Notes under the pieces: generated by a model
What the model saw: the letters and a program-made list of their open reading frames with translations, nothing else
Databases searched by the model: none
Told to the model about the DNA's origin: nothing
Source: Nanohaloarchaea archaeon SW_4_43_9
GTDB lineage: Archaea > Nanohalarchaeota > Nanosalinia > Nanosalinales > Nanosalinaceae
Direction: 5' to 3'
Assembly (NCBI GenBank): GCA_003009815.1
Contig: PXPD01000029.1
Coordinates: 4,662-25,566 of the forward strand
DNA length: 20,905 bases
Position numbers and translations under genes: made by a program
Part shown: positions 1 through 6,819 of the stretch, piece after piece
Layout: each line of letters begins with the position of its first letter
Numbering within the stretch: the stretch's first letter is position 1

Positions 1-666
1 GAACTTTTGCCTTATCGAAGGCAGGTTATATTTTTCAGTTTCTCGGCTGTAGAATTCAGAGGCTGCGATATCCAGTCCGATCCTCGCGTTGTGTTTGTCG
101 GCTACTTTTTTCAGCGCCTTCAGTGTTTCCTCGTCATCCATCGAGGTTACTAGTGCGCCTTCATCGTTCATTCCCATCACTTTCTGTGAGTATCTTTCCT
201 TCAGTTCCTGGTAGATCGCGGTGTTGGTCTTGATTGCCTCGGGAAATGTTTCAGCGTTCACAGGTAGTACGAGGAATTCCTGTATCGTGGTATTCCCTCC
301 GTGTTCTCCGCCGCCGATCACATTGCTGAGCGGTAGCGGGAATTTTTTACCTCTCTGGAATCCGTCTGCGTTCTTGAATGCAAAGCTTGAGGCGACTGCG
401 GCCGATCCGACTCGAGAGAACTTGTCTGTATCATCAAGTTCTCTGAGCTTGTTATCAAACTCTTCCTGTGTCAGGTTTTTTCCTTCAAGCTCTGAGAGAA
501 GCTCTTCAGTTCCGTCGAGATGTTCCGGAACAAATGCCTCTGCTTCGTATCTCCCGGTTGAAGCTCCGGAAGGCGCTTTTCCGTAGCTGGAGTTGATTTC
601 CGCTTCCACGGTAGGTTTTGTACGTGAGTCAATTATCTGCCTGAGTTTCAGAGACTTGATTTCCAT
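1..666 (-). CDS. eno: Enolase, N-terminal 222 residues (gene continues past the left edge)
   Basis: Enolase interconverts 2-phosphoglycerate and phosphoenolpyruvate in cytosolic glycolysis/gluconeogenesis. The frame is open from the ATG at 664-666 to base 1. Seen are the N-terminal DSR..PTVE region, the substrate loop PSGASTG (residues about 35-41), NVIGGGEH (about 114-121), the TIQEFLV stretch (about 125-131), NDEG and the GLDIAASEFY segment. About half of a usual 400-430 residue enolase is present; the C-terminal barrel with the metal-binding acids lies outside the window. The usual DSRGNPTV reads DSRTKPTV here. A TATA-like TTTAAAAT at 89 bases numbered 689-696 lies about 26 nt before the ATG, so it is probably transcribed alone and leaderless, separate from rpoK upstream. 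Confidence 0.95.
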   Translation of the reverse strand, partial: MEIKSLKLRQIIDSRTKPTVEAEINSSYGKAPSGASTGRYEAEAFVPEHLDGTEELLSELEGKNLTQEEFDNKLRELDDTDKFSRVGSAAVASSFAFKNADGFQRGKKFPLPLSNVIGGGEHGGNTTIQEFLVLPVNAETFPEAIKTNTAIYQELKERYSQKVMGMNDEGALVTSMDDEETLKALKKVADKHNARIGLDIAASEFYSRETEKYNLPSIRQKF

Positions 667-688
667 AAAGTAGAATTAGCTGTTCTTG

Positions 689-696
689 TTTAAAAT
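689..696 (-). promoter_or_regulatory. TATA box for enolase
   Basis: An A/T-only octamer centred about 26 nt upstream of the enolase ATG, the distance expected for an archaeal TATA box driving a leaderless transcript. The assignment rests on sequence and spacing only. Confidence 0.55.
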
Positions 697-717
697 CTGG
701 CCGGGTGAAGAACCGGT

Positions 718-723
718 AAAAAA
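718..723 (-). terminator. Oligo-T terminator after rpoK
   Basis: A run of six T on the minus strand begins about 18 nt after the rpoK stop codon and precedes the enolase TATA box. Archaeal RNA polymerase terminates at such oligo-T tracts. No hairpin is obvious. Confidence 0.4.
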
Positions 724-740
724 GAGAAATACTGGGTAGG

Positions 741-908
741 TTAGTTGCTCTTGACTGTGATCGGGAGTTTGCCTTCTTCCATTTCCTTTCTCGCTGTTTT
801 TAGTGGTTTCTCGCCTTCTTCTGCATCTACGAATGCTGGTGCTCCCTGTGCTAGCTGGAGGGTTCTTGCTCCAAGTACTCTTGCCTTTTCGTATCTTGTG
901 TAGTTCAT
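741..908 (-). CDS. rpoK: RNA polymerase subunit K (Rpo6/Rpb6 homologue)
   Basis: A 55-residue subunit of the archaeal RNA polymerase, counterpart of eukaryotic Rpb6 and bacterial omega, which helps assemble and stabilise the largest subunit. The family signature is clear: TRYEKARVLGARTLQLAQGAP near the N-terminus (residues 4-24) and KLPITVK at the C-terminus (47-53). It begins at an ATG 21 nt after the PAC2 gene stop and is the last gene of the L44e-to-RpoK run. A T-tract follows. The gene is very short, but length and motifs fit the family. Confidence 0.93.
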   Translation of the reverse strand: MNYTRYEKARVLGARTLQLAQGAPAFVDAEEGEKPLKTARKEMEEGKLPITVKSN

Positions 909-929
909 TTTTAGTATCACTTTTTGGGG

Positions 930-1694
930 TCAGCCAATGTAGCCGAGATCTTGCTGGCCCTGGTTTTCTTGATCCTGACCCTGTTTCCCTTTCAGGTTCT
1001 GAAGCTTTTTAAGGACTTCCTGTGACTCTTTTACTTTTTCATCCAGTTCTGAATAATCTATATCGAGATCCAGGATTTTCTCGATTGACTGTAGCACGGC
1101 CTCGGTTGCCTTTGGATCGCTTAGGAGGAATCCTGGGGTTTCTCCAAGCAGACAGATTCCAGGGTAATCTCTCTCGTGACCAATTCCAAGGATAAGTCCG
1201 GATGCTCCGACTATTTGCCCTACATCATGATCCATGTTGATTCCGTGTTCTGAGTATTCGTCTTTGACTTTCTCAGTTGTTACGGCGCCGAAGACATCAG
1301 GCTCTTCTACTACATCTCCTGTTCCATATCCCCCGATTGTTATGATTTCTGAGGCTTTTGCCTCGTCTACAAGCTCCATTATCTTCGCCGCGACTTCGTA
1401 ATGTCCCTGAGGTGTTGATGCCTGTGCATTTCCTTCAATCAGTACTAGATCGCGCGCATCATCTCTTTTAAGCTGGTAGATATTGTTTTTAAGGAGGTCT
1501 ACTGTCTTGTTGTCCTTTACAATCGTGTATGGTGGGAAGTGATGAGAGTAAAGTTCACCGACCTTGTCTGCTTCAAGGTGGTCTGCGAGGTACGCTACTG
1601 TAGTTTTACCTATATGACCTATTCCTGCAAGTCCTTCTATGAATACCGGGTTTTCTGTGTCTAATTCTTTTTCCATGTCAAGTCTAACTGTCAT
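930..1694 (-). CDS. PAC2-family (proteasome assembly chaperone-like) protein
   Basis: A 254-residue protein of the PAC2/DUF75 ATP-grasp-like family. The N-terminal VFIEGLAGIGHIGKTTVAYL (residues 17-36) is the typical glycine-rich motif of archaeal members. GGYGTGD (about 120-126) and SGLILGIGHERDYPGICLLGE (about 165-185) are also characteristic. Eukaryotic PAC2 helps assemble the 20S proteasome alpha ring. Archaeal homologues are often encoded next to Nop10 and aIF2-alpha, as here, but their biochemical role is not settled. The C-terminal 25 residues are Gln-rich and low in complexity. It starts 14 nt after the Nop10 stop. Confidence 0.9.
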   Translation of the reverse strand: MTVRLDMEKELDTENPVFIEGLAGIGHIGKTTVAYLADHLEADKVGELYSHHFPPYTIVKDNKTVDLLKNNIYQLKRDDARDLVLIEGNAQASTPQGHYEVAAKIMELVDEAKASEIITIGGYGTGDVVEEPDVFGAVTTEKVKDEYSEHGINMDHDVGQIVGASGLILGIGHERDYPGICLLGETPGFLLSDPKATEAVLQSIEKILDLDIDYSELDEKVKESQEVLKKLQNLKGKQGQDQENQGQQDLGYIG

Positions 1695-1708
1695 TCTTTT
1701 TGATCACA

Positions 1709-1861
1709 TCAATTCTGGTCTTCCATCTGTTTTTTGGTTTTCCGCCTATATTCTCCATATCTATCCGGGTAAGAGAATTTTGGCGGTCTTGCAGGTTCTG
1801 TATCTGTGCAGTGCTCCTGCTTCAATGTGTAGGAGTTACATTCTGGACATTTTTTAATCAT
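1709..1861 (-). CDS. nop10: Nop10, H/ACA ribonucleoprotein subunit
   Basis: A 50-residue protein that with Cbf5, Gar1 and L7Ae forms the H/ACA RNP, which pseudouridylates rRNA. CPEC...YTLK at residues 5-14 is the first half of the zinc ribbon, and RPPKFS.PDRYGEYRR (25-40) is the Cbf5-binding linker and helix typical of Nop10. The second half of the zinc ribbon is unusual: where archaeal Nop10 normally has CPxCG, this protein has only HC (17-18). The start ATG lies 8 nt after the aIF2-alpha stop, so the two are co-transcribed and probably translationally coupled. Confidence 0.92.
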   Translation of the reverse strand: MIKKCPECNSYTLKQEHCTDTEPARPPKFSYPDRYGEYRRKTKKQMEDQN

Positions 1862-1869
1862 GGGAGAAC

Positions 1870-2622
1870 TCACGCCTTCGAGAATTCGAATTTGCCGCCC
1901 AGTTCTTCGGCTTTTTCCCTGAACTCTTCAACAGCTTTATCCATCCTTTTCTTGGCCAGTTCCTGGTTTCTTCCCCATGCAGTTGCAGAGTATTTCGGTG
2001 CTGACACATACTTTATATCGATGGCTTCAAACTCCTTGAATGTATCTTTTATCCGGTCCACCCCATCACCTTGATGAAACTCGAGTTTAATCTCCCCCTC
2101 AAGTTTTTCCTGTTTCAGGTTGATGTTTTCCTTGGCGACTTCTTTTATTGCATCAACTGTCTCTTCATCGAACATTTCCCGTAGCTTTTCCTCCTTTCCT
2201 ACCGCAATTTCGAAGCCGTGGAAGGCCGAGCCGAACTCTTTCTGGAGCTCGAATGCTATTTCTTCATATGCTCCGTCTTTTGAAATATCAAGTTTTTCTC
2301 CCAGCTCCTCCACGAAGCTGTCCGCCTTTTTCTCCTTATTCAAGCGAGACATCGCGTCTCTTTTCTGGTTCTCGTTAACTCTTTTCAGCGAGAGATCCAC
2401 TGTATCATCTTCATTTTCAACTACCTGTGCGACCGTTTTCTCTCCTTCTGAAATCTCCTTGCTGACATCCTGTACCCATGAACGTGAGACCTCGGATATG
2501 TGGATCAGTCCAGAAACATCATCGTATTCGTCAAGGTCTGCGTAAGCCGAGTTCTTATCAGCATCAGTTATAGTTATGACCACGAAATCTCCGACTTCGG
2601 GTCTATCTTTGTACCATCTCAT
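1870..2622 (-). CDS. eif2a: Translation initiation factor aIF2 subunit alpha
   Basis: A 250-residue alpha subunit of the heterotrimeric factor that brings initiator Met-tRNA to the small ribosomal subunit. An N-terminal S1-type OB domain (about 1-85) begins MRWYKDRPEVGDFVV and carries the DVSGLIHISEVS strand pair. A central helical region follows, then a C-terminal alpha/beta domain (about 165-250) that contacts the gamma subunit. The ATG at 2622 is preferred over an in-frame TTG six bases upstream because aIF2-alpha homologues begin at this residue. A TTTAAAGC-like TATA box centred near 2648 also places transcription start at about that ATG (leaderless). It has its own promoter although it continues the L44e-S27e run. 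Confidence 0.94.
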   Translation of the reverse strand: MRWYKDRPEVGDFVVITITDADKNSAYADLDEYDDVSGLIHISEVSRSWVQDVSKEISEGEKTVAQVVENEDDTVDLSLKRVNENQKRDAMSRLNKEKKADSFVEELGEKLDISKDGAYEEIAFELQKEFGSAFHGFEIAVGKEEKLREMFDEETVDAIKEVAKENINLKQEKLEGEIKLEFHQGDGVDRIKDTFKEFEAIDIKYVSAPKYSATAWGRNQELAKKRMDKAVEEFREKAEELGGKFEFSKA

Positions 2623-2643
2623 AACCAAAAAATGGAAAGTGAG

Positions 2644-2652
2644 CTTTAAAAG
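2644..2652 (-). promoter_or_regulatory. TATA box for aIF2-alpha operon
   Basis: CTTTTAAAGC read on the minus strand is centred about 26 nt before the ATG at 2622. The 167-base gap to S27e (2623-2789) holds this box and no other recognisable element. Confidence 0.55.
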
Positions 2653-2789
2653 ATGAATTAAGTCTCTACTTCTGCATCTCTCCGTATTTTGGCAATATTT
2701 ACTGGAAAAATCTTGTACTGTTTACGTATCAATCTGGAGAATTTGATCGTGTTAGAAGATGGGTTCGGTTGTTGAGGGAAAGAGAATAC

Positions 2790-2963
2790 TTACTCTGCTT
2801 TAAGTTCTTCTGCTATTTCTCCGTTTACTTCTGCCTTTCCGCCGGTAGAGGTTGCGAGTTCTTCGCTGCACACCAGACATTCAACTTTTGTTGATGCATG
2901 TGAGAAGATCTTCTGTTCGTTACCGCATTCGCTGCATTTTACTCTGTAGAAATCTCTGGCCAT
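2790..2963 (-). CDS. rps27e: Ribosomal protein S27e
   Basis: A 57-residue zinc-ribbon protein of the 30S subunit, found in archaea and eukaryotes but not bacteria. The four zinc ligands are C10, C13, C29 and C32 in the KCSECGNEQ and VECLVC motifs. FSHASTKV and STGGKA match the family core, so length and motifs are those of an intact S27e. Its ATG lies 8 nt after the L44e stop, so it is the second gene of an L44e-S27e pair. Confidence 0.95.
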   Translation of the reverse strand: MARDFYRVKCSECGNEQKIFSHASTKVECLVCSEELATSTGGKAEVNGEIAEELKAE

Positions 2964-2971
2964 CTATTTAA

Positions 2972-3274
2972 TCACCGTTCAATCTCAAGTTTTGAAGTCC
3001 TGATCGGGTTTTGTCTTTTATAGCTCTTGCCGCATTCCTTGCAGTTAAACTCGAGATCTTTCTTCTCCGAGGTCGGGTTCTTTCTTCCTCTGCTTCTGAT
3101 TGCAGGGTTCTCATATGGGAATGATCCGTATCCGTTATCTACCTTTCTCTGTCTCTTCCTGAATTTTTTCTTAAAGGGGCCGTCGCTTCTGTCAGTTGGT
3201 TCTTTGAGTGTCTGCTCTGTATGCTTATCGCAGTTTGGGCAGTATCTTCTCTGTTCTTTTGGAATCTTAACCAT
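2972..3274 (-). CDS. rpl44e: Ribosomal protein L44e
   Basis: A 100-residue large-subunit protein near the E site, specific to archaea and eukaryotes. It begins MVKIPKEQRRYCPNCDKHTE, with zinc ligands C12/C15 and a second pair C78/C81 (FNCKECGKSY). The middle is highly basic (FKKKFRKRQRK), as expected for rRNA binding. Three possible starts lie close together (GTG 3283, ATG 3280, ATG 3274). The ATG at 3274 is chosen because homologues start here and because the TATA box centre lies 27 nt upstream. It heads the cluster running to rpoK. Confidence 0.93.
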   Translation of the reverse strand: MVKIPKEQRRYCPNCDKHTEQTLKEPTDRSDGPFKKKFRKRQRKVDNGYGSFPYENPAIRSRGRKNPTSEKKDLEFNCKECGKSYKRQNPIRTSKLEIER

Positions 3275-3296
3275 ATTCATCACTGGCGCGGTTAAA

Positions 3297-3304
3297 CTTT
3301 AAAA
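3297..3304 (-). promoter_or_regulatory. TATA box for L44e-S27e
   Basis: CTTTTAAAG on the minus strand is centred about 27 nt upstream of the L44e ATG at 3274, which supports that start and a leaderless mRNA. It lies just after the UMP kinase 3' end. Confidence 0.5.
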
Positions 3305-3311
3305 GGACTTC

Positions 3312-3947
3312 CTAACCTTTTTCCAGGATTCTTGAACCGTTGAGTTCAGAGGATTTCAGGTTTTCAGGCGTTCCCAGAACTATTTGCGTTCTGATACTAG
3401 ATCTTTCGATTATGTCGAGTGCTGTAGAGTCTATCAAGTCGTGTGTTCCGGCTGATTTATTGCCTTCTGTCAGCTCCCTAAGCTCAGATACTGTCGTTTC
3501 TTCTATTTTTTCCGCCTCCTGTTCTTCAGGATCTTCGGTGTAAACTCCGTCTACACTTGTCGCGATGATTAGTTTGGCCTCAAAAAGTTCTGCAACCGTT
3601 GCCGCGACTGCATCTGTCGAGTAGCCAGGGACTAAACCACCCATAACAGTATCTTCTCCTGTTTCTGCTACTTTTCGAACTTCCTCCACTGTCTCCGGGA
3701 TCTCAGGATATGCATCGAGCGCTGTTGCCAATGTTTTTGCGTTCAACCTCGTAGCTTCTATTCCAATGAGGTCGAGTTCTGCCTGGTTCCCGTGTTCTTC
3801 TGCTGCAAGAATGTTTTCCTTCAGTTTACCGGCGCCTGTAACTATAATTTTCTGCTTCTCTGAATCGAATGCGTTCTGGTACTGATCCAGTTTATCCAGG
3901 TTCTCTGTTAAAACTGATCCCCCTAGCGCGTATACTTTTTCTACCAT
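3312..3947 (-). CDS. pyrH: Uridylate kinase (UMP kinase), archaeal type
   Basis: A 211-residue amino-acid-kinase-fold enzyme that phosphorylates UMP to UDP in pyrimidine nucleotide synthesis. Seen are YALGGSVL (residues 6-13, phosphate loop), GAGKL (about 36-40), GGLVPGYSTDAVAA (about 105-118) and ATSVDGVYTEDPE (about 133-145), the nucleotide-binding region. The C-terminal GT followed by acidic residues also fits. The frame is open further upstream, but the ATG at 3947 is the start: homologues begin with this strand, and the upstream part overlaps the GINS gene out of frame. The ATG lies one base after the GINS stop (TAG-A-ATG), so translation is probably coupled. Confidence 0.92.
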   Translation of the reverse strand: MVEKVYALGGSVLTENLDKLDQYQNAFDSEKQKIIVTGAGKLKENILAAEEHGNQAELDLIGIEATRLNAKTLATALDAYPEIPETVEEVRKVAETGEDTVMGGLVPGYSTDAVAATVAELFEAKLIIATSVDGVYTEDPEEQEAEKIEETTVSELRELTEGNKSAGTHDLIDSTALDIIERSSIRTQIVLGTPENLKSSELNGSRILEKG

Positions 3948-3948
3948 T

Positions 3949-4566
3949 CTAGTTTTCCACCTTTTCTGCGTTCCCTCTGTTAACCAGTATATCCGCGTTC
4001 TCTTCAGGCAGTTCAGCTTTCTCCCCTTCTTCAAAAGGTCCGTAGGATTCAAGATCAGTCCCCATGAACTCTGGTACCTCCGATATGATTTCCACTTTCT
4101 CGTATCCTTCCTCTGTAGATGTTTCAGTTTCATCTAGATTCTTGTCATTTGTTTCTTCATTTTCCTCCATCTCTATCTCAGGTTCTTCCTCAATCTCAGG
4201 AGTTTCAACTTTATCTGAATCGCTTTCGACAACTTCATCAATACTGGCGGAGTATTCTTTGAATCTTTCCTTGATATCGCGGAAGAATTCCTGTTCTCGG
4301 GGAAGAAGATTTAATTTGCTGCTTTTAATATCAGACTTCACAGATATTTTGGCGTTTTTGACTATCTTTTCCTGTCGGAGCCCGATTATTTTCTCGAAAA
4401 CTCTCTTTGCGTTCTTGTATTCTCTGTTGTCTACCCCTTCTTTTCTTTCAATGTACTTGGAGACTCTCAGAAGAAAGTTGTCTTCTAGTTCGGATAGCTT
4501 ATCCTGTCTTTTCTCTGTCTTCTGTATTTTTCTTAAATCGCTGAAGGTCAGTGCTTCGTCTTCCAT
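3949..4566 (-). CDS. gins51: Replication complex GINS subunit (Gins51 type)
   Basis: A 205-residue protein predicted to join the CMG-like replicative helicase with MCM and RecJ/GAN. The A domain (about 1-108) opens with TFSDLRKIQKTEKRQDKL and contains NAKRVFEKIIGLRQEKI. LLPREQEFF at 87-95 is also typical of the archaeal family. A very acidic linker (about 109-155) leads to the small B domain (about 156-205), with VEIISEVPEFMG, YGPFEEGE and a final LVNRGNAEKV. The A-then-B order identifies the Gins51 (Sld5/Psf1-like) type. It lies between the primase and UMP kinase genes in a replication cluster. Archaea with one GINS gene use it as a homotetramer; whether that applies here cannot be seen. Confidence 0.88.
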   Translation of the reverse strand: MEDEALTFSDLRKIQKTEKRQDKLSELEDNFLLRVSKYIERKEGVDNREYKNAKRVFEKIIGLRQEKIVKNAKISVKSDIKSSKLNLLPREQEFFRDIKERFKEYSASIDEVVESDSDKVETPEIEEEPEIEMEENEETNDKNLDETETSTEEGYEKVEIISEVPEFMGTDLESYGPFEEGEKAELPEENADILVNRGNAEKVEN

Positions 4567-4609
4567 TCTCCTAGTTCAAAGTTTGACTTTAAACTTTTTA
4601 TCTGGACTG

Positions 4610-6010
4610 CTACAGCTTTTTGACCTTGTCATCTTCCTGGCATTTCTGGACGTGTTTCCTGTAGTAGCTCTCCATCTCGTATTCCTTGCCGCAGTAGGGG
4701 CACTCCATTGTCTCCTTCTCATCGTTGTTCTCACCTTTCTTGCTTTCCGAGTCTCTCTTATTTGCTTGTCGGAAAGCATAGCTGACAGGGTTCGCTGCCT
4801 GCTCTTCAATGTGGTCTCCCTCGTATACTTGCATGTCCTTGTAATAACCATTGGAGTTGTAGTTGGGAGGAGGTACATCCTCATCCCGCCGTCTATGCCA
4901 TCTCAACTGGGTTTTAATGTAGGTATCGGCGAGCGCTTCCTCATTTCGTTCGTTCCACTCCCAGATTTTGGATTCGATCTGCTTCCAGGAGTATCCGACG
5001 GTTCTCAGAAAGTTGATCAGTATGAATAATCCACGTTTTCTACCATCCTCAAGGCCTTCCAGAATATTGTTTATAGTAGGTGGGAAGTACTTCTCCGGTA
5101 TCGCGTCCTCAGGTCTTTCAAAGTCTCTCTCCGATCTCTCTATTCTTTCCTCTTTTTTCTCCTCTCTTCTCTTCTCAATGTAGTCCATCGCCTGAACGGC
5201 CAGATTCGCCGCCTCCCCAACCTCGTATTCGTGGAGAAACCGTGTCTTAAAATCGATATTATCTATTTCTGCGTCTTTTTTCTCAAATTCCTCCAGGTCT
5301 CCTATCTCTATAGGTTTGGATACCAGCCAGCTTCCATCATGGAGAGAGTAAGGCATTCGGAAAAGATGTCGTGAACCCCAGTCATTCTCGATATCAGATA
5401 CCTGGTAAGGATCTAAGCCCCCGTCAGTTTTCATTTCCTCATCAAATCCATGTTCCTTGACAAGCTGTATCATTTCGTCCTCAATATTCTCCCTGACATA
5501 ATTTACTATGCCCCGGGGAAGCTCAGGGTAATGCTTTGAAATATGGTCTCCGCCGATTGTCTCCGGAAATGCTTCCCCTCTAAAACCTATATGGAATCCA
5601 CGGTTACCCGAAAACTTGATGCTTATATTCTCGATTCCGTGTTCCTTTAACTCTTCTATAACCAGTTTTGCGGTATCTTTGGAAAGTTCAAAGGAGTAAT
5701 CACAGTCAATATCTATTACAAGATCCCAGCCTTCTCTCAGCTTGTCAGCGTCGTTAACTTTATCGATCAAAAGCGGATTTCTCCATTTCTCTACCGATGA
5801 ATGGAAAGCCACTGCGCCGTTTTCAACTAGCTGTTTAAAATCTCCCGGGAAGTTGATGGCGTCCGGTCTTTTTCCGTAGCCTTCCGGATAAGTTGGAGCG
5901 ATTTCCCTATATTCAGAAACTTCAACTACGCGCTCAATTAGTTCTTTCTGTTCGTAGTACTGCCTTATTTTCCAGTCCTGCGGTTTCTCTCTGCTCCCTT
6001 CATCCGCCAT
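4610..6010 (-). CDS. priSL: Single-chain DNA primase (PriS fused to PriL C-terminal-like domain, plus zinc finger)
   Basis: A 466-residue primase. Residues 1-280 are an archaeo-eukaryotic PriS catalytic domain: QYY at 17-19, catalytic acids in DLVIDIDCDY (D100, D102), SGNRGFH at 134-140, and SRHLFRMPYSLH at 213-224. A charged linker (281-307) leads to a domain (308-396) resembling the C-terminal iron-sulfur domain of PriL: FPPT, GRKRGLFILINFLRTVGY, PPPNY and YYKDMQVY. The cysteines expected there appear as T312, Y384 and Y396. A low-complexity acidic stretch precedes a C2HC finger (C437, C440, H453, C457). Fused PriS-PriL is known from Nanoarchaeum equitans. The ATG at 6010 is chosen because the upstream extension overlaps the 5' region and lacks family similarity. 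The PriL assignment is by motif reading and less certain than PriS. Confidence 0.85.
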   Translation of the reverse strand: MADEGSREKPQDWKIRQYYEQKELIERVVEVSEYREIAPTYPEGYGKRPDAINFPGDFKQLVENGAVAFHSSVEKWRNPLLIDKVNDADKLREGWDLVIDIDCDYSFELSKDTAKLVIEELKEHGIENISIKFSGNRGFHIGFRGEAFPETIGGDHISKHYPELPRGIVNYVRENIEDEMIQLVKEHGFDEEMKTDGGLDPYQVSDIENDWGSRHLFRMPYSLHDGSWLVSKPIEIGDLEEFEKKDAEIDNIDFKTRFLHEYEVGEAANLAVQAMDYIEKRREEKKEERIERSERDFERPEDAIPEKYFPPTINNILEGLEDGRKRGLFILINFLRTVGYSWKQIESKIWEWNERNEEALADTYIKTQLRWHRRRDEDVPPPNYNSNGYYKDMQVYEGDHIEEQAANPVSYAFRQANKRDSESKKGENNDEKETMECPYCGKEYEMESYYRKHVQKCQEDDKVKKL

Positions 6011-6065
6011 GGTTGATCTATTGAAACGAAAATGTAAAAGTGTGGTCGGGAGAATAAGCAGGAGT

Positions 6066-6440
6066 CTACTCTTCCTTGAAGTCAAGAGCTATCGAGTTGA
6101 TACAGTATCTTTTCCCGGTTGGCTCCGGACCATCGTCGAATACATGTCCGAGATGTGAATCGCAGTTGGAGCATATTACCTCAGTCCTATCCATGCCGTG
6201 GCGGTCATCTTCCCGAAATTCGACCGATCCTTCAATCGCATCGTAAAAACTTGGCCATCCAGAACCAGAACTGAATTTTGTATCTGAGTCGAATATTTCC
6301 TGCCCGCACGCTTTACAGCAGTAAGTTCCATCCTCTTTCTGATCAAGATATTTCCCGGTTCCTCTGGTTTCAGTTCCTTTTTCTCGCAGGACTTCGTACT
6401 CTCCCTCGGATAGTTTTTCTTTCCAGTCTTTCTCTTTCAT
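6066..6440 (-). CDS. msrB: Peptide methionine-R-sulfoxide reductase MsrB
   Basis: A 124-residue cytosolic repair enzyme that reduces the R form of methionine sulfoxide in proteins. Zinc ligands are C42, C45, C90 and C93 (CKAC and CSNC). SSGSGWPSFYDAI (58-70), SHLGHVFDDGPEPTGKRYC (95-113) and catalytic C113 in RYCINS are all present, and length is normal for a one-domain MsrB. It sits 55 nt upstream of the primase gene and follows the 117-residue unknown gene with 9 nt between. Its place in a replication cluster suggests shared transcription rather than shared function. Confidence 0.95.
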   Translation of the reverse strand: MKEKDWKEKLSEGEYEVLREKGTETRGTGKYLDQKEDGTYCCKACGQEIFDSDTKFSSGSGWPSFYDAIEGSVEFREDDRHGMDRTEVICSNCDSHLGHVFDDGPEPTGKRYCINSIALDFKEE

Positions 6441-6449
6441 GGTTTATTC

Positions 6450-6803
6450 CTAATGCTCAAGTATATTATCAATATCTATTTCTCTTTCTTCCGTTGGAGT
6501 CCCTAATCTGAGAGCATTGCAAAATTCATCTAGCCCTGTGTAATTTCCTTCCTCGTCTGTTTCTAGAAGGTGAATCCCTAGGGCAGATCCAGAAATTGGA
6601 GGTCTATATACCTCCGTAAAAGCCTTGTAAGCTGTTGAAAAACCTTCCTTGTCATTAACCTCGATCTCATCTCTGAGATGTTCCATCTTTGCCCAGTCTC
6701 TATCTGTCTCCTGAATTGAGAGGTACAGGTCTTTCCAGTTATAGCTTAGAGCATCCCTCTCGTAATCTTCTAGGTCCTGAAATCTACTGCTCCACTCTGA
6801 CAT
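6450..6803 (-). CDS. Unknown acidic 117-residue protein in the replication cluster
   Basis: I do not recognise this protein. It is acidic, soluble, without Cys, signal peptide or membrane segment. It begins MSEWSSRFQDLEDYERDAL, carries several Trp (positions 4, 23, 37), and has a central RPPISGSALGIHLLET stretch (about 67-82) that looks like a compact folded core. The gene lies 16 nt after the PCNA stop and 9 nt before MsrB, in the same direction, so it is probably co-transcribed with PCNA. Codon use is like its neighbours, so it looks native. A role with the sliding clamp is possible, but no typical PCNA-interacting peptide was seen. Confidence 0.75.
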   Translation of the reverse strand: MSEWSSRFQDLEDYERDALSYNWKDLYLSIQETDRDWAKMEHLRDEIEVNDKEGFSTAYKAFTEVYRPPISGSALGIHLLETDEEGNYTGLDEFCNALRLGTPTEEREIDIDNILEH

Positions 6804-6819
6804 AATTTATCTTTTACCT

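Noticed and set aside
3948..4133. N-terminal extension of UMP kinase
   Set aside because: The extra 62 codons overlap GINS out of frame and have no kinase similarity; the family starts at the ATG at 3947.
4064..5029. Long open frame of 321 codons on the plus strand
   Set aside because: It is antisense to GINS and the primase, both with clear family motifs, and its translation is Ser/Leu/Phe-rich low-complexity, typical of a shadow frame.
6011..6085. Longer primase start
   Set aside because: The added 25 residues have no family similarity and overlap the probable promoter and the end of MsrB.
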